64,000 bases of DNA from Gammaproteobacteria bacterium. Its GTDB lineage: Bacteria > Pseudomonadota > Gammaproteobacteria > Xanthomonadales > Wenzhouxiangellaceae. The stretch covers positions 248,001-312,000 of the forward strand of contig JAJFKY010000016.1 of assembly GCA_021772975.1 (NCBI GenBank), written 5' to 3'. A program made the position numbers and the translations under genes. This document shows, in pieces, positions 56,796-64,000 of the stretch (position 1 is its first letter; the number at the start of each line of letters is the position of its first letter). The notes beneath the pieces were generated by a model. That model ran no database searches and was not told the DNA's origin. It saw nothing but the letters and a program-made list of their open reading frames with translations.

Positions 56796-58550
56796 ATGCA
56801 AGGAATTTCACGGCGTGACTTTTTAGTCACCAGCGGAGCCGCCAGCGCGCTGGCCGGCATCTCAGCCACGGATTCAGCTCATGCGCAGAGCACGCCCCCT
56901 TTTGCGAACAGCCTGTTTCCATCCAAGCCGGTTAATCGTGGCGATACCGGCCAGTTACCCCCGTTTGCGGTACGGGTATTGAACAAAGCCGGTTTTGGCC
57001 CTGCCCGGGGCGATCTGGCCGCTTTCAACGCGCTCGGCGGCAATGATACCCAGCGCCTGCAGAACTGGGTTGATGATCAGCTGAATCCGACTCCCGCTGA
57101 TCCGGCCGTCGATGCCCGGCTGTCCGGGCTGACCTCACCGGGTCAGGACTTCGATACCATCAATAAAACCGGTCAGCAGTTGTGGCTGGAGCACGTGCGC
57201 TATGAAGGCCCTGATGAATTCGCAACCCGCATCCGCCCGACCGCCCAGATGGAGCGTTTGGTATTGCTGCGCGGCGCTTACAGCCGCTGGCAGTTGCGGG
57301 AATTGCTGGCCGATTTCTGGCATAACCATTTTCATGTTTACAGCTATCTGAGCAACGAAACCCGCGGCTATGTGCCCGCCTATGATCGGGATGTGCGTGA
57401 GCATATGTTCGGTAACTTCTTTGATATGCTGCTGGCCAACACGCGCAATGCATCAATGCTGTTTTATCTCGATAACTTTCGCAATTCCTGGCCGAATCCG
57501 AATGAAAACTACGCACGCGAAGTGCTGGAATTGCACACTCTGGGCGCAGTCGAGAACTACTACGGCGCGATTGCGCCGGTTACGGTTCCCAATAACAGCG
57601 TGGGGCAACGCGCCGGTTATACCGAAATCGACGTGTTCCAGTTTGCCCGGGCCTTGACTGGCTGGGGCGTGGCTGATGGTAACGATGGCGCGCCGGACAC
57701 CGGTCAGTTCCTGTTCCGCGGCGATCGTCACTATGATTTTTCCAATGGCCCGATTCAGGTCATGGATATCAGCATCGCCAGTGATGGCGGTGAAAACGAC
57801 GTGATTCAGATTCTGCAGTATCTGGCTGATCATTTCGGTACCGCCCGGTTTATCGCTACCAAGCTATGTCAAAGACTGGTCGGCGATGATGCCTCGGCCG
57901 GTTTGATTGATACCATCGCCAATGAATTTTATAACCGCCGCAGTGACAGTGATCAGTTGCGCGAGGTGTATCGGGCAATCCTGACCTCGGATGAATTTCA
58001 GAATACCTGGGGCGGCAAGGCCCGCCGTCCACTGGAAACCGTGTTGCGCGCCTGGCGGGCGGCCAACGTGGATTTCACCCCGGCGGAAAGCAACGGTATC
58101 AGCGGCGGCGTGCTGGGGCGTCTGGAGCAGGCCGGGCAACGTCCCTGGGACATCGAGCCACCGACCGGTTTTCCCGACTTCAAAGGTTTCTGGCAGGGCA
58201 CCGGCACCTTGATAGGCAGCTGGCGGGCAGTCACCTACCTGCTGACCAGAAACGATATTTTAAATCTGGCGGCGGAAACCAACGGCATGATTCCGGTGGC
58301 CAATCAGCGCACAGCCATTAATATCGCCAGCAACTGGTTCAGTACCGCGCTCGGATTTACCCCCGAACCGGCGGTCGTCAGTGAGGTAGAGCAATTCATC
58401 AGCAGTCTGTCCGGTGTCGGGGTCAACGAACCTCTGGATAACGCGGGCAACATCAATACCGCCGATACCGGTAACGGCAGTCGTTACCAGCGTATCCTCA
58501 GGGCAACCACAGGCTTGATTATCATGCTGCCTGTCGGCCAGCGCCGCTAG
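56796..58550 (+). CDS. DUF1800 protein, Tat-exported (copy 1)
   Basis: A 584-residue protein of the DUF1800 family, uncharacterised but widespread next to DUF1501 genes. The twin-arginine signal is SRRDFLVTSGAASALAG. Conserved features: FAVRVLNKAGFGPARGDLAAF, the LRELLADFWHNHFHVY motif with several His, NENYAREVLELHTLGA with Glu/His residues and the terminal LPVGQRR. It shares the great majority of positions with the product of 60235-62037. The gene precedes the DUF1501 gene by 10 bases. A role as a peri- or extracytoplasmic hydrolase is suggested by the His/Asp-rich motifs but unproven. Confidence 0.88.
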   Translation: MQGISRRDFLVTSGAASALAGISATDSAHAQSTPPFANSLFPSKPVNRGDTGQLPPFAVRVLNKAGFGPARGDLAAFNALGGNDTQRLQNWVDDQLNPTPADPAVDARLSGLTSPGQDFDTINKTGQQLWLEHVRYEGPDEFATRIRPTAQMERLVLLRGAYSRWQLRELLADFWHNHFHVYSYLSNETRGYVPAYDRDVREHMFGNFFDMLLANTRNASMLFYLDNFRNSWPNPNENYAREVLELHTLGAVENYYGAIAPVTVPNNSVGQRAGYTEIDVFQFARALTGWGVADGNDGAPDTGQFLFRGDRHYDFSNGPIQVMDISIASDGGENDVIQILQYLADHFGTARFIATKLCQRLVGDDASAGLIDTIANEFYNRRSDSDQLREVYRAILTSDEFQNTWGGKARRPLETVLRAWRAANVDFTPAESNGISGGVLGRLEQAGQRPWDIEPPTGFPDFKGFWQGTGTLIGSWRAVTYLLTRNDILNLAAETNGMIPVANQRTAINIASNWFSTALGFTPEPAVVSEVEQFISSLSGVGVNEPLDNAGNINTADTGNGSRYQRILRATTGLIIMLPVGQRR

Positions 58551-58560
58551 GAGAGCAGAC

Positions 58561-59925
58561 ATGAAAAAAACCAACAACAACACACTTGATCGCCGTTCTT
58601 TCCTGCGTGCCGGCGGCCTGGCCGGCGCGGGCGCGGGTCTGGCCGGTCTGGCGCCAAAATCCGTCCGGGTCGCGTTTGGCGGCGGTGGCGGTATCAATGA
58701 AAACGTCGTGGTATATATCTTTATGCGCGGCGGACCTGACTGGTTAAGCTTCGTAACGCCGATGAACGGTCATCCGGACCGCGGTAATTATGAATCGCTG
58801 CGCACCAACGGCACGGTCATACCCAGTAACCAGTTGCTGGCACTGGATGATGGCTGGGGCATCCACCCCAACGCCGGCGCGCTGCGTGATCTATATCAGA
58901 ACAATGACCTGGGTATCGTGCTGGCAGCCGGTCTGCCGTTCGCCAACCGCAGTCATTTTGAAGCCGAACGCTATATTGAACTGGGTACGCCGGGTAATCG
59001 CTTTACCAGCAGCGGCTGGCTGGCGCGGCACATTCAGTCGGCCATCAATCTGCCGGCCAGCATACCGATTCCCGCCATGGCGGCGGAGAGCAGCATTACC
59101 TTTTCATTGCTGGGTGAGCCTTCCGCGTTAAGCCTGGGTAATCCGGGCGCGTTTGACCTGGAAGGCGGCAACAGCAACTTTGAAGAAGAACAGGAAGCCG
59201 CACTGGCCAGTATTTACGGACTGGGTGACAGTGACACGGAAGTGGCGGGCGCGCAGGCACTGACCGCGTTGGAAATTGTTGAGTCGATTGACTTTAACGG
59301 TTATGTGCCGGCCAACGGCGCCGTCTATCCCAATTCCGATCTGGGCAGTGAACTGCGTCTGATTGCGCAATTGATCAAGGAAAATACCGGTGTGCGCGCT
59401 GCACAGGCGGATCGTGGCGGCTGGGATACCCATGTCGATCAGGGCGTGCTGGTGGAAGGCGAGTATGGTGGCCGGGTGCGGGATATTTCTGACAGCGTCG
59501 CGGCGTTCCTGCAGGATCTGGATGTGCCCGCGCCTAACAATGGCAATTGGAAAGACCGCACCGTGGTGATGCTGATGGGCGAATTCGGCCGGCGCGTGTT
59601 TGATAATAACGATGCCGGCACTGATCATGGCTGGGGCGGCAATATGCTGGTGGCCGGCGGAGCCTCGGTGAACGGCGGTCAGCTATACGGTGACTTCCTG
59701 GGCCTGGGGCCGGGGCAGATATTTCAGAATGCCGATGTGTTTGTGACCACTGACTACCGTAATGTCTTCAGTGAAATATTGATTCGCCATCTGGCCAACA
59801 ATGAGCTTGGCACCATCCTGCCGGGCTTTGTTGATTATGACCCATTGGGCATTATCAATGGTCCCGATTTGCCCCCCAATTATGGTGATGCGGAAATTGT
59901 CTCACTGAATGGATTTGAATCCTGA
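58561..59925 (+). CDS. DUF1501 protein, Tat-exported (copy 1), with GFE tail
   Basis: A 454-residue protein of the DUF1501 family, related by fold to alkaline phosphatase/sulfatase-like enzymes. The Tat signal is DRRSFLRAGGLAGAGAGLAG. Key segments: YIFMRGGPDWLSFVTPMNGH, ANRSHFEAERYIELG, DRGGWDTHVDQG (candidate metal ligands), VVMLMGEFGRRVFDNNDAGTDHGWGGN with conserved Asp/His. The C-terminus is EIVSLNGFES. The AGGAGAGCAGAC ribosome binding site precedes the ATG, and the gap to the DUF1800 gene is 10 bases. It is closely related to the product of 62049-63410. Confidence 0.88.
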   Translation: MKKTNNNTLDRRSFLRAGGLAGAGAGLAGLAPKSVRVAFGGGGGINENVVVYIFMRGGPDWLSFVTPMNGHPDRGNYESLRTNGTVIPSNQLLALDDGWGIHPNAGALRDLYQNNDLGIVLAAGLPFANRSHFEAERYIELGTPGNRFTSSGWLARHIQSAINLPASIPIPAMAAESSITFSLLGEPSALSLGNPGAFDLEGGNSNFEEEQEAALASIYGLGDSDTEVAGAQALTALEIVESIDFNGYVPANGAVYPNSDLGSELRLIAQLIKENTGVRAAQADRGGWDTHVDQGVLVEGEYGGRVRDISDSVAAFLQDLDVPAPNNGNWKDRTVVMLMGEFGRRVFDNNDAGTDHGWGGNMLVAGGASVNGGQLYGDFLGLGPGQIFQNADVFVTTDYRNVFSEILIRHLANNELGTILPGFVDYDPLGIINGPDLPPNYGDAEIVSLNGFES

Positions 59926-60234
59926 TCAGGACACTGCAACCACTTTAATATTCTGATCAGCGAGGCTGTTCAGAACAGGCTGTTCGGTTTTGCCCGGGCA
60001 GCCTCAGGCTGATTTTATTCAGAGGTTCCTTAGTAATATTTCAATCCACTTCGACGGCATGCGTACAGGCTTTTTTGGCTGGCTGCTACGGCATTGATTA
60101 TTCACATTTTTTTCTCACCTGTACGTTATCTTTGTGCACATGTGAATACCTTATCGCATCCCGACCAGCAGGCTTAATCGAATCGTATGGCCCGGTGTTG
60201 GATTTTTAGCAACCCCCAGACAGACAGGTCAATT
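59926..60234. other. Spacer between the two cassettes
   Basis: No gene is supported. A hairpin CAGCCT-C-AGGCTG (59999-60011) followed by ATTTTATT could be a weak terminator for cassette 1. Another short palindrome CTGTTC-A-GAACAG lies nearby. The rest shows no recognisable element. Confidence 0.45.
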
Positions 60235-62037
60235 ATGAATGGAATCTCACGCCGTAATTTCATGGCCGGCAGCGCCAGCGCAGCGGGTATGGCCAGCTTG
60301 GCTGCTACGCGGACGCAGGCCCAGGTCGCAACGGAATTTCCCGAAAGCTTATTTCCGGGCAGAAATGTTAACCGCGGAGATACCGGAGCACTGCCTCCGT
60401 TTGCCGTGCGGGTACTCAACAAAGCGGCTTTCGGGCCTGCCCGAGGCGATGTAGAAGCGTTTGATAATTTACCCGGCGGCAGTGATTTCGGACGGCTGCA
60501 GAACTGGGTGGAGCAGCAGTTAAACCCGACCGCCGCTGACCCTGAAGTGGATGCCCGCGTGGCTCAGGCGGGTTCTGAGTACGCTACCATTTTTGCCAGT
60601 GATGTGGTGCTGTGGACTCAGTTTGTGCGCAGTGACGAAGGCAGTGTGCGCAGCCGGCCATTTAGCGAGCTGGACCGGATTACTTATTTACGCGGCGCCT
60701 ACAGTCAATGGCAGTTCCGCGAGGTGATCTCCGATTTCTGGAACAATCATTTCCATGTTTACAGCCGCTCTGATAACGAAACCCGCGGCTTTATGCCTTC
60801 CTATCAGCGTGCGTTGCGCGGCGATGCCGCGGGCAGCCGTCTGTTCGGCAATTTTTTTGAGCTGTTATTTAACAGCACCCGCAATGCCGCGATGCTGTAT
60901 TTCCTGGATAACTATCGCAATTCCTGGCCCAATCCCAATGAGAACTACGCACGCGAGGTGCTGGAACTGCATACCCTGGGCGCGTTGGAAAATTATTACG
61001 GTGCGGTTGATCCGTCTACGGTTCCGGACAATGCCTTCGGCGAGCGGTCCGGTTATACCGAAATCGATGTGTTTCAGTTTGCCCGCGCATTGACCGGATG
61101 GGGGGTTGCCGATGGTGATGACGGCGCGCCCGATACCGGTGCATTTCTGTTTCGCCCCAACCGGCACTATGACGAACATGGCGAGGAGCCTATCCAGGTT
61201 CTGGATGTCACCATCAACACCGATCAGGGCGAAAACGATGTGATTCAGATACTGCAGTATCTGGCTGAACATTTTGGCACCGCCCGTTTTATCGCCGGCA
61301 AGCTATGCCGCCGTCTGGTCAGTGACAATCCGCCCGAATCGCTGGTGCAGAGTACCGCCATGGAATTTTACAATCGCCGCGGTGATCCTGATCAGTTGCG
61401 TGAGGTTTACCGGCATATTTTACTGTCGCCGGAATTTCAGAATACCTGGGCGGAAAAATCATTCCGGCCACTGGAGAGCATGCTGCGCACCTGGCGGGCG
61501 GCGGCGATCGAATTTATTCCCACCGTCAACCGGCCCGGCACCACCAATCGCAATAATATTGCCAGTGGTATTAATGACCGTCTGGAAGACGCCGGCCAGC
61601 GGCCGTGGAATATTGAGTTTCCCACCGGCTATCCGGATTTCAAGGCGTTCTGGCGTGCTACCGGCACGCTGGTATCCAGTTGGCGGCTGGTGACTTATCT
61701 GCTTAGCCGGCGGGACGACAACAGTGGCAATATGGCTGATGGGTTTGCTTTGAATCTGGCCCAGCAGACCAATGATTTACTGCCTGATCCTAACGACCGT
61801 ACTCCGGTTCAGATTGGTAATACCCTGGCTTTGACCGCCCTGGGTTTTACCCCCGATGCGGGCACCATGGTCATCATTATTCAGTTTATCGCCGAGCAGG
61901 CCGGGGTATTTATTAACCAGCCGTTGGATAACGGTGCTGGTATCGATACCTCAAATCTGGGCAATAGCAATTACCAACGAATTATCCGCGCCGCTATGGC
62001 CTTAATCATTTTACTGCCCGTCGGTCAACGCCGCTAA
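60235..62037 (+). CDS. DUF1800 protein, Tat-exported (copy 2)
   Basis: A 600-residue paralogue of the product of 56796-58550. The start is at 60235, where MNGISRRNFMAGSASAAG makes a Tat signal and AGG lies upstream; the longer frame adds 16 residues before it. It repeats the family motifs (FAVRVLNKAAFGPARGDVEAF, NHFHVYSRSDNETRG, NENYAREVLELHTLGA, GQRPWNIEFPTGYPDFKAFW) and ends LPVGQRR. A few inserted residues account for its extra length. It pairs with the DUF1501 gene 11 bases downstream. Confidence 0.88.
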   Translation: MNGISRRNFMAGSASAAGMASLAATRTQAQVATEFPESLFPGRNVNRGDTGALPPFAVRVLNKAAFGPARGDVEAFDNLPGGSDFGRLQNWVEQQLNPTAADPEVDARVAQAGSEYATIFASDVVLWTQFVRSDEGSVRSRPFSELDRITYLRGAYSQWQFREVISDFWNNHFHVYSRSDNETRGFMPSYQRALRGDAAGSRLFGNFFELLFNSTRNAAMLYFLDNYRNSWPNPNENYAREVLELHTLGALENYYGAVDPSTVPDNAFGERSGYTEIDVFQFARALTGWGVADGDDGAPDTGAFLFRPNRHYDEHGEEPIQVLDVTINTDQGENDVIQILQYLAEHFGTARFIAGKLCRRLVSDNPPESLVQSTAMEFYNRRGDPDQLREVYRHILLSPEFQNTWAEKSFRPLESMLRTWRAAAIEFIPTVNRPGTTNRNNIASGINDRLEDAGQRPWNIEFPTGYPDFKAFWRATGTLVSSWRLVTYLLSRRDDNSGNMADGFALNLAQQTNDLLPDPNDRTPVQIGNTLALTALGFTPDAGTMVIIIQFIAEQAGVFINQPLDNGAGIDTSNLGNSNYQRIIRAAMALIILLPVGQRR

Positions 62038-62048
62038 GGAGTGCAAGC

Positions 62049-63410
62049 ATGATCAATTCTGACGCTAATCGAATTAACCGCCGCTCATTCCTGCGTTCTA
62101 CCGCTCTGGCCAGTGGTGCGGTAGGGGTAGCCACGCTGACGGGTGGTTCACTGCAGGTTGCACTCGGGGCCAGCAGTATTAATAAGAATATTTTTGTGTA
62201 TATTTTTATGCGTGGGGGACCCGACTGGTTAAGTTTTATTACTCCCATGAACGGGCATCCCAGCCGTGGCGATTATGAGGCGCTGCGCAGCAACGGCACC
62301 CAGGTTCCCAACAATCGGCTGTTAGCACTCGCGGACGGCTGGGGAGTAAATGATTTCGGCGCCTCGCTGCAGGGTTTGTTTCAGGACGGTGATCTGGCGA
62401 TTGTCCATGCAGCCGGCCTGCCGTTTTCCAATCGCAGTCATTTTGAAGCCGAACGGTTTGTGGAGTTGGGCACACCGGGTAATCGCTTTACCACCACCGG
62501 CTGGATGGCCCGGCATATTCAAACAGCCATTAATCTGCCCGGCAGCGTGCCGGTGCTGGGCATGGCGGCGGAAAGCAGTATAACCCTGTCATTGCTGGGC
62601 GAAGTATCCGCCCTGAGTCTGGGCAATCCGGCTGCGTTTGAACTGGAAGGCGGCAATGACATTCGCGAGGACGAACTGCAAATCGCACTGGAGCAGATTT
62701 ATGCCCAGGGTGAAAGTGATATCGAAGTTTCCGGCAGTCAGGCACTGGAGGCGGTGGAGATCGTGCAGCAGGTTCTTGATCCACCTTATACGCCCGCCAA
62801 CGGCGCGCTGTATCCTGATTCTGATCTGGGCGACGAGCTGCTGATTATCGCGCGCTTGATCAAAGGCAACACCGGCGTGCGGGTGGCGCAGGCGGATCGC
62901 GGTGGCTGGGATACGCATAACGGCCAAGGTGTATTGAGCGCCGGAGGCTTTGGCGGCCGGGTGCAGGACATCGGTGACAGCATCGCTGCTTTTCTATCGG
63001 ATCTGGATGTGCCCACCGGCGAAGGCGATAACTGGAAAGACCGGGTGGTACTGATGTGCATGGGTGAGTTCGGACGACGTGCGTTTGATAACAACGACGC
63101 CGGTACCGACCATGGCTATGCCGGCAATATCCTGGTAGCCGGCGGCGATGCGGTCAATGGCGGACAGTTTTACGGCAGCTTCCCCGGCCTGGCGGACAGC
63201 GATTTATTTCAAGGCGCCGATGTCATGATGACCACCGATTACCGCACCGTATTCAGTGAAATGCTGATCCGGCATCTGGCCAACCCCGAGTTGGGCAGCG
63301 TGTTGCCGGGGTTCACCGATTACAACCCGCTCGGCTACATCAATGGCGCGGATATCACGCCCAACTTCGATCCGGCGGATACCATTTCCCGAATCGGGTT
63401 TGAGGCCTGA
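62049..63410 (+). CDS. DUF1501 protein, Tat-exported (copy 2), with GFE tail
   Basis: A 453-residue paralogue of the product of 58561-59925. The Tat signal is NRRSFLRSTALASGAVGVAT. It carries the same order of motifs: YIFMRGGPDWLSFITPMNGH, SNRSHFEAERFVELG, DRGGWDTHNGQG, VVLMCMGEFGRRAFDNNDAG and TDHGYAGN. The C-terminus is DTISRIGFEA, so the GFE tail is conserved although adjacent residues differ. AGGAG precedes the ATG. It is the second member of the tandem cassette. Confidence 0.88.
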   Translation: MINSDANRINRRSFLRSTALASGAVGVATLTGGSLQVALGASSINKNIFVYIFMRGGPDWLSFITPMNGHPSRGDYEALRSNGTQVPNNRLLALADGWGVNDFGASLQGLFQDGDLAIVHAAGLPFSNRSHFEAERFVELGTPGNRFTTTGWMARHIQTAINLPGSVPVLGMAAESSITLSLLGEVSALSLGNPAAFELEGGNDIREDELQIALEQIYAQGESDIEVSGSQALEAVEIVQQVLDPPYTPANGALYPDSDLGDELLIIARLIKGNTGVRVAQADRGGWDTHNGQGVLSAGGFGGRVQDIGDSIAAFLSDLDVPTGEGDNWKDRVVLMCMGEFGRRAFDNNDAGTDHGYAGNILVAGGDAVNGGQFYGSFPGLADSDLFQGADVMMTTDYRTVFSEMLIRHLANPELGSVLPGFTDYNPLGYINGADITPNFDPADTISRIGFEA

Positions 63411-63434
63411 TTCGCGGCAATACCTGCACTATTA

Positions 63435-63461
63435 AACCTTCTGGCTCCGTCAGGAGGTTGC
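63435..63461 (+). terminator. Weak hairpin after the second DUF1501 gene
   Basis: AACCTTCTGG and TCAGGAGGTT pair at 8 of 10 positions around a CTCCG loop, starting 25 bases past the stop. No T-run follows, so termination is uncertain. Confidence 0.3.
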
Positions 63462-63576
63462 CTGTCTGCCTGGCTGACTGATTGGCGGTCGCATTGATTT
63501 TGCTCGTTCTGGGGCGCAGATTAAGTCAGTGAGATAAGCTCACCCATATAATGACTTAGCGAAACAGGATGCAGGC

Positions 63577-63858
63577 ATGATTAAAGCGATCTGGAACAAC
63601 ACTGAAATTGCCGCCAGCGAAGCTACCGTGGTGGTTGAGGGCAACCATTATTTTCCAGCCAGTGATGTCAATCAGGATATGCTTGAACCCAGCGATATGA
63701 CCACTCATTGCCCCTGGAAAGGTGATGCCCGTTATTACCATGTGGTGGTTGACGGCCAGCGCAATGAAAATGCCGCCTGGTATTACCCCAAGCCCAAGGA
63801 TGCCGCCAAAAATATTGAGGACCGGCTGGCATTCTGGCGTGGTGTACAGGTCGGGTAG
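63577..63858 (+). CDS. DUF427 domain protein
   Basis: A 93-residue protein with the whole DUF427 fold. MIKAIWNNTEIAASEATVVVEGNHYFP opens it, and CPWKGDARYYHV and AAWYYPKPKDAAKNIEDRLAFW follow. The family is a small beta-rich domain of unknown biochemical function that sometimes acts in nucleotide- or redox-related contexts. CAGGATGCAGGC precedes the ATG. It is not clearly part of the preceding cassette, as 166 bases separate them. Confidence 0.88.
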   Translation: MIKAIWNNTEIAASEATVVVEGNHYFPASDVNQDMLEPSDMTTHCPWKGDARYYHVVVDGQRNENAAWYYPKPKDAAKNIEDRLAFWRGVQVG

Positions 63859-64000
63859 CCAGGTTTGTCAACGGCAAGAATATTTTGGCAGTGGTTGGTT
63901 AAGCGGTAAACGGTCGCTGTATTTCGCCAACTACTGTTTTTTACCATCGAAAGGCGCTTGCCGGCCGGTCAATTGCTGGCCGTGAGATCGAGTTCCCGCC
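63859..64000. other. Right edge, nothing recognised
   Basis: The last 142 bases hold no supported gene. A plus-strand frame there is antisense-shifted relative to the DUF427 gene and has no family resemblance. The sequence may be an upstream region of a gene beyond the window. Confidence 0.4.

Overview
The window looks like a chromosome segment of a heterotrophic gammaproteobacterium, most like the Lysobacterales (Xanthomonadales) or Wenzhouxiangella/Marinicella-type lineages. That placement is an inference from gene content: Uup, FadH, HutUGI, MetH and DUF2058 homologues, many secreted proteins with PKD, Fn3 or beta-helix folds, IPTL-CTERM-like tails, and paired DUF1800/DUF1501 Tat substrates. 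No rRNA, tRNA, CRISPR array, phage or complete insertion sequence was found.

Layout. 1-6.5 kb: a partial secreted protein at the left edge, then a minus-strand run DUF924, uup, fadH and a PutP-like symporter, ending in REP-type repeats. 6.6-8.8 kb: a large secreted PKD protein with a good terminator. 8.8-10.8 kb: an AT-rich gap holding an aldo/keto reductase remnant, then two small membrane proteins. 10.8-15.5 kb: a TetR / membrane-fusion lipoprotein / RND pump operon with a clear promoter-operator. 15.7-23 kb: two secreted proteins, a ToxR/CadC-like membrane regulator with a beta-propeller, and an M20-type peptidase. 23.1-28.5 kb: an 1813-residue beta-helix surface protein.

28.8-35.4 kb is the most unusual part. 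On one strand it has a PAPS-producing ATP sulfurylase/APS kinase, a lipoprotein, a 1003-residue fusion of Asp/Asn beta-hydroxylase, sulfotransferase and a TIGR03032-type domain, and a TIGR02466-type 2-oxoglutarate oxygenase. Together they could make activated sulfate and use it, with hydroxylation, on an unknown substrate.

35.6-49.7 kb is mostly housekeeping: periplasmic FKBP, DUF2058, an Lrp-type regulator divergent from methionine gamma-lyase, histidine degradation (hutU, hutG, hutI) with a duplicated and rearranged hutU-hutG spacer, and metH behind an ArsR-methyltransferase fusion gene. 49.8-56.6 kb: a serine hydrolase, a third member of the secreted-protein family, a DUF4097-like protein, a methyltransferase and a DNRLRE protein with an IPTL-like tail. 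56.8-63.9 kb: a tandemly duplicated DUF1800-DUF1501 cassette and a DUF427 protein.

Cross-cutting observations. Four exported proteins of two unrelated kinds end in a GFE tail within the last few residues, which may be an undescribed sorting or processing signal. Two dispersed repeat families occur, one arranged as REPIN-like inverted doublets. At two places gene ends (sat/cysC and hutG/hutU) have been copied into neighbouring spacers.
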